A DNA stretch of 7,097 bases from NCBI GenBank assembly GCA_937892105.1, contig CALAUZ010000364.1, positions 1 to 7,097 on the forward strand. Direction: 5' to 3'. This stretch comes from an uncultured Fretibacterium sp. (GTDB lineage: Bacteria; Synergistota; Synergistia; Synergistales; Aminobacteriaceae). Position 1 is the stretch's first letter. The number at the start of each line of letters is the position of its first letter. Both the position numbers and the translations under genes were made by a program. This document shows positions 1 through 5,428 of the stretch, one piece after another. The notes under the pieces were generated by a model that had not been told where the DNA came from, did not search any database, and saw only the letters and a list, made by a program, of their open reading frames with translations.

Positions 1-483
1 ATATGTTAATTCGCCTTCATATTTCCTTTTATTTCTTTTTGTATATAAGAATATAAATATAATCAAAGTACAAATAGATTCATAAAGAAAAGTTGGGTGT
101 ACTTGTATATATTTTCCATTCTCAACTATTCCCATTCTTAAAAGGCTTGTTGTTTCGGTTCCATGTGCCTCTCCATTAAAGAAATTTCCCCATCTACCAA
201 TAGCTTGCGCAATTATTACACCAGGCAATATTATATCTGTTAATTTTAGAAATGATATATGTCTACTTTTAGAGTATAGATATACTACTATTACCCCACC
301 TATAATTCCACCATGTATCGCTAGACCACCTTGCCATATTTTGAATATTTCATCTAAATGAAATACATAATAATCAAAATTGAACAATACATAATAAAGT
401 CTTGCTCCTAAAATACCAAAAATAATAGTATAAAAGAATAAATCCAATATTTCAACTACTAAGGAGAACAAAAGTATGTGCAT
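1..483 (-). CDS. lgt: Prolipoprotein diacylglyceryl transferase, truncated at its N-terminus by a sequence junction and at its C-terminus by the window edge
   Basis: Lgt is a membrane enzyme that moves diacylglycerol from phosphatidylglycerol to the lipobox cysteine of prolipoproteins. On the minus strand the frame is open from the left edge to an ATG at 483-481 (161 codons). It shows the family hallmarks in order: GARLYYVLFNF, GGLAIHGG (with the family's important His), GRWGNFFNGE at complement 169-198, then HPTFLYES. Usual Lgt proteins begin with about 35-40 more residues, including the first membrane segment; these are absent here. In-frame stops lie just upstream (tag at 514-516 on the complement side and another nearby), and the homology fades around 455-483. 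So the 5' end was lost by insertion, deletion or an assembly join. The stretch is far more AT-rich than the rest of the window. The family call is certain; whether the protein is functional is doubtful. Confidence 0.93.
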   Translation of the reverse strand, partial: MHILLFSLVVEILDLFFYTIIFGILGARLYYVLFNFDYYVFHLDEIFKIWQGGLAIHGGIIGGVIVVYLYSKSRHISFLKLTDIILPGVIIAQAIGRWGNFFNGEAHGTETTSLLRMGIVENGKYIQVHPTFLYESICTLIIFIFLYTKRNKRKYEGELTY

Positions 484-742
484 CAGGGGATAGGACAGAC
501 TATGAAACTATTTCTAGTAAGTTACCGTCATTACCAAAAGAACCTGATAGAGATGATTTTCAAATAACAGCAGATTATCACGTCAAGAAAGTTTTATTGA
601 CGCACGTTTTATTGACGCACTCCGAGAATTATTACCGTCATTATCTGACGACCAGTTTGAGGACTTTATCGAGGACAAATTGGATTTACTTAAAAAGAAG
701 GTTGCTCGAAATAAATCTCGTAATATCAATATCAATACGTAA
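481..742 (+). pseudogene. Decayed coding remnant of unknown protein, at least one frameshift
   Basis: Two frames on the plus strand look protein-like and join end to end. The first (from about 489) reads RTDYETISSKLPSLPKEPD and stays plausible to about 585. The second, in another frame, reads FIDALRELLPSLSDDQFEDF and ends in a charged lysine-rich tail with stop taa at 740-742. Neither has a start codon with a ribosome site. A shift somewhere in 560-590 would join them. The two halves share the string LPSL, encoded by near-identical DNA at 522-533 and 632-643. I do not recognise the family. It lies between the broken lgt and the composition change, which fits debris at an insertion edge. Confidence 0.4.
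591..620 (+). repeat. 15-bp perfect tandem duplication
   Basis: The unit gttttattgacgcac occurs at 591-605 and again at 606-620 with no gap. Being a multiple of three, it keeps the frame and produces FIDAR-FIDAL in the remnant around it. It is one of three duplications of 15-18 bp in this window. Confidence 0.95.
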
Positions 743-757
743 TAATATATAAATTTT

Positions 758-809
758 TGACACGTTTATGTGTCAAAATCCCTCGATAATCTGACACATA
801 AACGTGGTA
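758..809. promoter_or_regulatory. Pair of mirrored 18-bp dyad sites (operator-like)
   Basis: Site 1 (758-775) is TGACAC-N6-GTGTCA, a perfect dyad of 6-bp half-sites. Site 2 (792-809) is the reverse complement of site 1 with two mismatches, so positions 761-775 and 792-806 also form a 15-bp perfect inverted repeat around a 16-bp middle. There is no T-run after either arm, which argues against an intrinsic terminator. The middle contains GATAAT (785-790), a possible -10 for plus-strand transcription toward the leader at 841, but no well-spaced -35 is visible. A repressor operator pair is the simplest reading; a ParB-type site or recombinase core site is also possible. Confidence 0.5.
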
Positions 810-840
810 GTGAAAATAAATCGCTTCCCATAAAATTATT

Positions 841-1160
841 ATCGTTTTAAGGGAACGGTCAACCAATCCCAAGAAACGAAATCCTAACTAGGGTTTAATC
901 AGGCCTAAAGTGCACAAGGCAAGTAAACCTTTCAGGGGAAATATGTAGCTCCAGCGCAAGAAATACGGTGGGGCTTATATCCACTGAATTTGACTTGGCC
1001 TTGTTTTTTATACCCTCGTATCAGGAAACTCGCCTTAGTGATGCTTCAATCCGGAGTGAAGCTTTCGAGATCGAGAAGGACGAGAGCGCAATGCAGCCGG
1101 AATGCCGTAACTCGAAGGCGGCCTTCCTTGGAAATTCAAAAATTTCAAGGAGGTCTACCT
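841..1160 (+). ncRNA. Hairpin-rich leader upstream of the sigma-like gene, class unknown
   Basis: About 320 bases lie before the start at 1161. Although one frame is open from 990, the translation is arginine- and serine-rich without family likeness and lacks a ribosome site, so I treat it as non-coding. Visible stems include 851-854 with 867-870; 879-886 with 889-896 (one G-U); 903-906 with 917-920; 968-971 with 981-984; 1043-1048 with 1057-1062; 1062-1069 with 1111-1118 (eight pairs, one G-U, enclosing a branch); and 1126-1136 with 1141-1150. It could be a cis-regulatory 5' UTR or a separate RNA. I do not recognise a known riboswitch, group I/II intron core or T-box. Confidence 0.4.
1126..1153 (+). 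promoter_or_regulatory. Stem-loop that takes up part of the Shine-Dalgarno site of the 1161 gene
   Basis: CCTTG-(G)-AAATT at 1126-1136 pairs with AATTTCAAGG at 1141-1150 across the loop CAAA, giving ten pairs with one bulged G. The ribosome site AAGGAGG is 1147-1153, so its first four bases lie in the stem. Spacing to the ATG at 1161 is 7 bases. When folded, this should reduce initiation, which suggests translational control. Confidence 0.5.
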
Positions 1161-1994
1161 ATGACGACCATTAATAATAATCGTGAGCATAATAATGAAA
1201 AGAGGATTCATGCTAACGCGAGCGCAAGCGTCAATGCGGTCAATTCGAATAATGTCGGTGCTATCACTGGCGACACGACTCTGAACGAACTTATCGCTCT
1301 CGCCCGCAACAATGCCATCGAGAAGCCGAAAGCCACGCCGAAATTCGTGACTTTACGCAACAAATGCCGTTGCGGAGAATGTCATTGCGTCGCAAGTCTC
1401 AAAAATGCGATGTTTGACCTGCGTGTGTATGACTGTGGCTACGCTGGCTATGAATCTTACGGCAGGACAACTGTAATCGATCTCGATGAAATTTTCACGG
1501 TGACGTATCCTTCAAATTTCTGCGAGGCCAGCCTCGAAGCCTCTGCAATCGGAAATTCACCGTGGGGCTACGCGCTCGTAATACTTGGCGACGAGCAGAT
1601 CGATTTTCAGCAGAGCAAAGAAAAGGCTCATAACTTCGTCTCTGAGGACGACAACAGCATTGTCAGTGCAGGTGCTTATGACTTGGGCTGTGCTTGCGAC
1701 TGTGGCGGTATCGCTGGAAACGGAAAAATCAATCAGCCGGCCTTAGCGGTTCACATTGACGATCCTGAAACTGCGTACATCAAGAAAGAAACCAAGGGCG
1801 AAATTCGCTGGGCGTTGTCGAAGACTCGTGCGGACATGACGGAAAAACAGGCTGAAGCATTCAGGCTCTACTACGACGAGGACATGACACAGGAAGAAAT
1901 CGGCAAAATTCTTGGAATCTCACAGCGTTCAGTGTCATACAGACTTGACGGCATGGAACAAAAGCTTCGTAAAAATATGGAACAATTCTTATAG
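1161..1994 (+). CDS. Sigma-70 region-4-like HTH protein with cysteine-rich N-terminal region
   Basis: A 277-aa protein. I choose ATG 1161 because AAGGAGG sits 7 bases upstream; the longer in-frame start at 990 would add a segment with no protein character and no ribosome site. Residues 226-277 match the region-4/LuxR-type pattern of sigma factors: MTEKQAEAFRLYY, then TQEEIGKILGISQRSVSYRL as the recognition HTH. No region 2 is visible, so it is probably a sigma-like transcription regulator rather than a complete sigma factor. Residues 1-30 are Asn-rich and likely disordered. Residues 69-76 read CRCGECHC and residues 177-181 CACDC; these clustered cysteines could bind a metal or iron-sulfur cluster. 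The middle (about 80-170) is unrecognised. It is followed by a possible terminator at 2003-2052, so it is probably transcribed apart from the gene row beginning at 2682. DNA-binding role likely; target unknown. Confidence 0.8.
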   Translation: MTTINNNREHNNEKRIHANASASVNAVNSNNVGAITGDTTLNELIALARNNAIEKPKATPKFVTLRNKCRCGECHCVASLKNAMFDLRVYDCGYAGYESYGRTTVIDLDEIFTVTYPSNFCEASLEASAIGNSPWGYALVILGDEQIDFQQSKEKAHNFVSEDDNSIVSAGAYDLGCACDCGGIAGNGKINQPALAVHIDDPETAYIKKETKGEIRWALSKTRADMTEKQAEAFRLYYDEDMTQEEIGKILGISQRSVSYRLDGMEQKLRKNMEQFL

Positions 1995-2002
1995 TGTACT
2001 CA

Positions 2003-2052
2003 TTTTCTCGCTTCGCTTTTGAGACATTAATTAGTGGAGCGAGAAAAATTTT
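2003..2052 (+). terminator. Possible intrinsic terminator after the sigma-like gene
   Basis: TTTTCTCGCT (2003-2012) pairs perfectly with AGCGAGAAAA (2038-2047), 8 bases after the stop codon, followed by ATTTT. The 25-base loop is long and the T-tract short, so termination may be weak; it is symmetric enough to act on either strand. Confidence 0.35.
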
Positions 2053-2074
2053 AATCTACGTGTTGAAATTGAAA

Positions 2075-2311
2075 GACGAAAAGTTGTTTTTCGTCAATAC
2101 TTCTAAATGTCGATTTCTGAGGGTTATTTATTAGAGGCATGAAATTTTTTAAAACGGCAGGACGGTCTGCTCAAAGAAATAATGAGATGAGTTTTTCGAA
2201 GAGGGTCGGTAAAGTTCAGCTAAATAATGCTGATGGAAACTCATCAATAAGTATTCCGAGGGGACTTGAAGACATGGCCGGCTGAGAAAAAATCATTTAA
2301 GACATGAACAT
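2075..2311 (+). ncRNA. Structured tandem element, copy A (class unknown)
   Basis: First of two full copies, offset about 236 bases. It opens with a hairpin (2075-2082 with 2088-2095), then a 5' box in which CTTCTAA can pair with TTAGAGG. Next comes a small hairpin GCAG-GACGGT-CTGC (2157-2170), then a long stem of 2186-2194 with 2237-2245 (nine perfect pairs) enclosing an apical hairpin 2216-2220/2229-2233 with loop TAAATAAT. A 3' hairpin pairs 2265-2268 with 2283-2286. The block 2156-2195 is identical to copy B in 39 of 40 positions. Differences between copies preserve pairing at several stems, which supports an RNA function. The strand is inferred from the downstream operon. A 48-codon ORF (2139-2285) lies inside but shows no coding bias. 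Confidence 0.5.
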
Positions 2312-2547
2312 CAAGAAAATTTCTTGGACGCAACACCTGAATCTGTTAATTTCTGAGCCTTACTTATAGAGGCAATGATAATTTTCAAACTGGCAGGACG
2401 GTCTGCTCACAGAAATAATGAGATGAGTTTTCAGGAGACAACCTCTAAGGTCTAGCTAAATAATGCCAGCAGAAACTCTTCAACAAATATTCCGAGGGGA
2501 CTCAGAACATGGCCTGTTGAGAAAAGATCATTCTCTCTGAAAAAATC
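2312..2547 (+). ncRNA. Structured tandem element, copy B (class unknown)
   Basis: Second copy, opening with the hairpin CAAGAA-AAT-TTCTTG (2312-2326). It keeps GCAG-GACGGT-CTGC (2393-2406), the long stem (2422-2430 with 2473-2481, one mismatch), the TAAATAAT loop on a stem 2452-2456/2465-2469, and the 3' hairpin 2501-2504/2518-2521. Relative to copy A, two apical pairs swap type (U-A to C-G, C-G to U-A) and two wobble pairs of the 3' hairpin become Watson-Crick pairs. One apical pair is lost (A x C). The frame open in copy A is closed here by tag at 2453-2455, further evidence that the element is not kept for coding. Confidence 0.5.
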
Positions 2548-2625
2548 CAGAAAAAATTTTTTTCAGGCAATACTTCTAAAACCGGATTTACAAGAGTTAA
2601 CTTATCGTGAAGCAATGGAACGCAG
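2548..2625 (+). repeat. Partial third copy, 5' box only
   Basis: After a hairpin of A- and T-runs (about 2547-2567) the sequence CAATACTTCTAAA recurs at 2568-2580 exactly as at 2095-2107 in copy A. It continues with GGATTT...GAGTTA..TTAT...GAAGCAATGG and ...CGCAGGAC, recognisably the same 5' box. After about 2625 similarity ends and the ribosome site of the next gene begins. So the upstream region of the 2682 gene is itself derived from this element. Confidence 0.5.
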
Positions 2626-2681
2626 GACAACAAAACAACAAAACAACGGAACATTTTTTAAGAAAGGAGTCTTCAATAATC

Positions 2682-3347
2682 ATGAAGAACACAGACACAA
2701 GCGGGAACAAGATTCGGAATGCAGCACAGCGTACGACTCGGAACGCTACTAAGTGCATGATGCAGAGTGCGTTCCAGAAGAAAATACTCAGTCTGGTTCA
2801 ACAAGCCGGTGACAAAGTTACCGAGGCCATGAACCTTGTCGATGAAGCTGGAACTATTGCTGGTATCAATGTTCATTTTGAACGAGGCGGACGAAGCAAA
2901 CTGACCGAGATAAATGAGCAAGGTAGATGGAATCAGCAGGACGAATGGAGCGATCATCGAGCCAAACATCCCAAACATTTGGACGGCGATTTGTGTAATC
3001 GATACGGTCGTAATAATCACGTTGATGCAAGCGACATATTTTATGAAGCTAATGAAGCTAATGAAGCTGATGCCCATGCCGAGAACTACGAAGCCGATGA
3101 CATTGATGGCCTTGATGACCTTGACGAAATCAAGGAAGTTACTATCCCTGAGCTTGCGGAGATGATTTCTGAAAGAACGTGCTTCAGACCAGAATGTACT
3201 CTCTGCGTGCTTAATACGGCTTTCGAGCTGATGGACGAGCGGAACTTAATGCTTGATCTGGGAACATTCCATGCGGACACAGAGAAAGGCGCGGAAGCCT
3301 CAGACACATCTGAACGAACTGAAGAACGAACAGGAGGCAATAATTAA
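2682..3347 (+). CDS. Acidic protein with faint HU-like C-terminal segment
   Basis: A 221-aa protein. ATG 2682 is preferred over the upstream GTG 2607: AAGGAG (2664-2669) lies 12 bases before it, while 2607 has no clear site and falls in the repeat copy. Residues 1-30 are Asn/Thr/Arg-rich; 30-65 look helical. Residues 70-120 are polar and weakly structured; 122-150 are very acidic, including a three-fold Glu-Ala-Asn-type repeat. Residues 153-201 (VTIPELAEMISERT through LDLGTFHADTE) follow the spacing of the HU/IHF helical part and the GFGTF turn, but without a DNA-binding beta arm; this is a weak likeness. CFRPECTLC (167-175) gives a CX4CX2C cluster not typical of HU. Its stop overlaps the next start by one base (TAATG), so the two are translationally coupled. 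Function not known. Confidence 0.7.
   Translation: MKNTDTSGNKIRNAAQRTTRNATKCMMQSAFQKKILSLVQQAGDKVTEAMNLVDEAGTIAGINVHFERGGRSKLTEINEQGRWNQQDEWSDHRAKHPKHLDGDLCNRYGRNNHVDASDIFYEANEANEADAHAENYEADDIDGLDDLDEIKEVTIPELAEMISERTCFRPECTLCVLNTAFELMDERNLMLDLGTFHADTEKGAEASDTSERTEERTGGNN
3043..3071 (+). repeat. Three tandem 9-bp units inside the 2682 gene
   Basis: GAAGCTAAT, GAAGCTAAT, GAAGCTGAT at 3045-3071 encode Glu-Ala-Asn/Asp repeats in the acidic linker. Probably slippage expansion tolerated in a disordered segment. Confidence 0.85.
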
Positions 3348-3553
3348 TGATGAAAAAATTAAAACCGTGTCCGAAATGTAAGGCTACGCTAATAGCCCTG
3401 CAAACTGATAAAGCTCACGAAGGCTTGTGGCTGGGAGCCTGCATGAAGTGCGGCAAGACCGGGCCATGGTGTAAAAGTCAGTTAGAAGCCATCGACTCTT
3501 GGAATATCGAAGGCGATGCACATCAACACAGAAACTTAAAAACTTACAGTTAA
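3347..3553 (+). CDS. Small zinc-ribbon protein, Lar (restriction alleviation) family-like
   Basis: A 68-aa protein starting in TAATG overlap with the gene before it; AGGAGG at 3332-3337 is 9 bases upstream. It shows the Lar-type layout: LKPCPKC (Cys8, Cys11), ACMKCGKTGP (Cys32, Cys35), then EAIDSWN at 47-53, matching the usual C-x2-C...C-x2-CG..GP...EAI..WN. The four cysteines should hold one zinc. Founding members (Lar of the Rac prophage) modulate type I restriction, but many phage-borne relatives carry the same fold with no shown role. The Gly usually seen after the first CxxC is Lys-Ala here. Family likeness good, function open. Confidence 0.8.
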   Translation: MMKKLKPCPKCKATLIALQTDKAHEGLWLGACMKCGKTGPWCKSQLEAIDSWNIEGDAHQHRNLKTYS

Positions 3554-3575
3554 CAGTAACAACGGGGAATTATAA

Positions 3576-3854
3576 ATGTTAATGATGTATGAAGATTTTG
3601 TCGGCACTACACCGAAACTTGACGAACTTCTTGACGAACTTCGGAAAAAACTACGAGCCGAGGGCTGTACTTGGCCTTTGATGAAATGGCGCGGTTTTCT
3701 TGCAGACGATTCTCGCATTTATAACATCTGCGAGGAAGAAAACATTCCGTACTCAACACAGGAATTATTGAGTACAACCGTGCCTGAAGCAATTCTTGAC
3801 GATCATTTACACCATGCTCAGCAGGGGAAAATTGACACCGTTTCAACGCTGTGA
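3576..3854 (+). CDS. ParB-like protein, N-terminal part (5' half of a frameshifted gene)
   Basis: 92 codons. ATGs at 3576, 3582 and 3585 are all possible, with GGGGA a few bases upstream. Residues 15-65 align with the intact ParB-like protein encoded at 4184: a helix with L..L...GCTWPLMKW, then FLADDSRIYNIC where the paralogue has IIVDGHYRYKIC, then E.NIPYSTQEL. The normal DGHxRY motif is thus degenerate (ADDSRIY). After QQGK (82-85) the frame runs out within seven codons, while the correct continuation LTPFQRCE is in the +1 frame. Deleting one base in the run ggggaaaa (3825-3832) would give one protein of about 200 aa. It is either a recent pseudogene, a sequencing error, or a programmed +1 shift. 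Confidence 0.65.
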   Translation: MLMMYEDFVGTTPKLDELLDELRKKLRAEGCTWPLMKWRGFLADDSRIYNICEEENIPYSTQELLSTTVPEAILDDHLHHAQQGKIDTVSTL

Positions 3855-4179
3855 GATTCTCTTGAACAACAAGAAACATTTTAGCTCCGTTGACTTGGCC
3901 GTACTTGCAGGGGTGACTCAGGAAGATTTCATCTTGGCCGAGCAGCTTATATTCCTTGAGGATGAAGAATCTCTGCTTCAGGCGATTGAAAACAGACTTC
4001 CAATTCGCAAAATTTTTCAGAATCTCATGGATCGCTGCGACCTTGCAGAACTGAGGAATGACCTGCGCGTGTTCCTGAACAATTTTTATCCGAAGGACAA
4101 GAAGTCATGGGTGGTTTCAGAACTGCGAAAACTCATGATTAAGCACGAAATATTCAGCGAAAAGGAAGAACGGAGGTAA
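3796..4179 (+). CDS. ParB-like protein, C-terminal part (3' half of the frameshifted gene)
   Basis: The frame opens with TTG 3796; ATG 3814 is next, but neither has a ribosome site, so independent translation is unlikely. From KLTPFQRCEILL onward it continues the domain broken in the preceding frame, matching TKQLSDFQKCELAL of the 369-aa neighbour. DLAVLAGVTQEDFILAEQLI is the expected KorB/ParB-type HTH. The last 60 residues are helical and charged. The stop (4177-4179) lies 4 bases before the next ATG, and its last codons contain that gene's GGAGG, so a shared transcript is clear. Confidence 0.65.
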   Translation: MTIIYTMLSRGKLTPFQRCEILLNNKKHFSSVDLAVLAGVTQEDFILAEQLIFLEDEESLLQAIENRLPIRKIFQNLMDRCDLAELRNDLRVFLNNFYPKDKKSWVVSELRKLMIKHEIFSEKEERR

Positions 4180-4183
4180 GGGT

Positions 4184-5293
4184 ATGGAAAAGGGGCTTTA
4201 TAACTTTGAAACACTGCCTGAAATTCAAAATTTTTTTCCAGCTCTCCCGCAAGATGCACAAAATCGACTCTGCGACAGTTTAATTGATAACGGCTGCACG
4301 ATTCCTATATTCGTATGGAAACGGAAGAACAGGAAGAACGAAACGAACGATGCAAACGGTGAGAATGAAGCTACAGAATTCACGCGTATTATCGTTGACG
4401 GCCATTACCGCTATAAAATTTGTCACGAGTTAGGAATTCCATTCGACTACAAAGAGCTGGAGTTTGCGGACTTGGATGCTGTTAAAATCTGGCGGCTGGA
4501 CATGCATACATCAACAAAGCAGTTGTCCGATTTTCAAAAATGCGAGTTAGCACTGCCGTTAGAAAAAGCGATCAGCGAAACGGTTGAGCGACGTAGACGC
4601 GAGGCTATAAGCAGGGCAAGGCAGACTGGCTTACAAGTAAGCCAGTCTGTGAGAACCGCGAATTATATGGCTCAACGCTTAGGTGTGACGCGTTCTAAGT
4701 GGGACATGGCCAAATTTTTGATTAAAAATGCTGACGAAGATCTTAAAGCGAAGCTTCGCTCCGGTGTCGCAAAAATTACGCCTGAGTATATAAGATTAGT
4801 TGCATTAATTAAGCCGAAGGAGGAAGCCGTCATTGTGGAAGAGGCGGACACGGCTAAAGTGCCCGAAACGTCCATAAAGTCTGAAGAAAAATACGGAGGT
4901 GCTGTCAATGCAGCCACGAAATCTGTTAATGAACCTGTTGGCAAAGTTGATGACTGTGAAGATTGGCTTCCCCGCGCTTGCAGTACCGATGGCGAAGATA
5001 TTCAAGAGCCTGAAATTGAACACATAGCCGGGTTCAAGCCCGTGACGCATCAAGAACCGTTTGAGTATTTTCCGCATGAGCCGGAAAGGAAGCCGGGACC
5101 ATTCTATTACGTGAAGGATTACACGCGCTCCGCGTTGAAAAATATGCTCAAAGAAATTACTGATGCCGTTTATCAGCTTAGTGATGAGGACGCGGAGAAA
5201 GGCTATGAAATACTGTCAATGCTTGATGCGGCCTATAACGAAGCCAGGAAAATAATTGAGGGCGAAATCAAATTTCACTCTCAACATAAATGA
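4184..5293 (+). CDS. ParB-like DNA-binding protein with extra C-terminal domain
   Basis: A 369-aa protein; GGAGG 4172-4176 is 7 bases before ATG. Residues 10-105 form a ParB N-terminal-type fold, with VDGHYRYKICHELGIPF (71-87) matching the DGHxRYxI motif. A low-complexity insert rich in Lys/Asn/Glu (47-66) precedes it. QLSDFQKCELALPLE (113-127) is the linker found in plasmid and phage ParB-like proteins. A basic stretch ERRRREAISRAR (135-146) leads to an HTH around 157-182 (TANYMAQRLGVTRSKWDMAK). A long flexible acidic linker (210-300) is followed by a helical end domain (305-369). Canonical ParB proteins work with ParA; none is in the window. A 28-bp palindrome lies in the part encoding residues 147-156. 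Probably binds DNA; role in partition or regulation not shown. Confidence 0.75.
   Translation: MEKGLYNFETLPEIQNFFPALPQDAQNRLCDSLIDNGCTIPIFVWKRKNRKNETNDANGENEATEFTRIIVDGHYRYKICHELGIPFDYKELEFADLDAVKIWRLDMHTSTKQLSDFQKCELALPLEKAISETVERRRREAISRARQTGLQVSQSVRTANYMAQRLGVTRSKWDMAKFLIKNADEDLKAKLRSGVAKITPEYIRLVALIKPKEEAVIVEEADTAKVPETSIKSEEKYGGAVNAATKSVNEPVGKVDDCEDWLPRACSTDGEDIQEPEIEHIAGFKPVTHQEPFEYFPHEPERKPGPFYYVKDYTRSALKNMLKEITDAVYQLSDEDAEKGYEILSMLDAAYNEARKIIEGEIKFHSQHK
4622..4649. repeat. 28-bp palindrome (13-bp arms, 2-base centre) within the ParB-like gene
   Basis: CAGACTGGCTTAC (4622-4634), AA, GTAAGCCAGTCTG (4637-4649): arms match perfectly. It encodes Gln-Thr-Gly-Leu-Gln-Val-Ser-Gln-Ser in the variable linker just before the HTH. 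In RNA it would form a stable hairpin; in DNA it could be a dimer-binding site, perhaps for the protein itself. Confidence 0.9.
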
Positions 5294-5299
5294 CTCAAG

Positions 5300-5329
5300 A
5301 GGAACACAGATAACAGGAACACAGATAAC
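5300..5329 (+). repeat. 15-bp perfect tandem duplication in the 5294-5428 gap
   Basis: aggaacacagataac occurs at 5300-5314 and 5315-5329. The rest of this 135-base gap is a loose run of GTAAGTA-like strings (5339-5370) and A-rich sequence up to the ribosome site; I see no clear promoter or terminator. Confidence 0.95.
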
Positions 5330-5428
5330 GCTAATGGCGTAAGTAGCTTAAGTTAAGTAGTGTAAGTAATAAAGAGACAACACAAGTAACCACAGAAATA
5401 ACTAAAAAACCATTAGGAGGAAAATAAC

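Noticed and set aside
758..809. Intrinsic terminator
   Set aside because: The long inverted repeat has no T-run after it on either strand and its loop is long.
841..960. Group I intron core (string tcaggggaaa and similar)
   Set aside because: Only one short string resembles known cores; I could not place P3, P7 or the guanosine-binding site, and no interrupted gene flanks it.
990..1160. N-terminal extension of the sigma-like protein from ATG 990
   Set aside because: No ribosome site, no protein-like composition, and a very good AAGGAGG before ATG 1161.
2200..2250. Hammerhead ribozyme core (ctgatg...gaaac at 2230-2240)
   Set aside because: The conserved core order and spacing is incomplete and copy B lacks the CTGATG string.
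2139..2285. A 48-codon ORF in copy A of the tandem element (starts MKFFKTAGRSA, ends GLEDMAG)
   Set aside because: Copy B has a stop in the same frame at 2453-2455 and a later one-base indel. Differences between copies fall about equally on the three codon positions (I count nine each), which does not fit protein selection. The ribosome site is also too close to the ATG.
2075..2625. Type III toxin-antitoxin (tandem RNA repeats before a toxin gene)
   Set aside because: Those antitoxin repeats are short (tens of bases), while these are about 236 bases, and the next protein does not resemble the ToxN/CptN/TenpN toxins.
2075..2625. CRISPR array or iterons
   Set aside because: Units are far too long, diverged and few; there are no short identical repeats with unique spacers, and no cas or rep gene is visible.
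2914..3165. Hydrophobic alternative frame in the 2682 gene that looks like a membrane protein
   Set aside because: It is the shifted frame of an acidic, Ala/Asn-rich coding stretch; its Met-Lys-Leu repeats are only the 9-bp repeat read out of frame, and it has no ribosome site.
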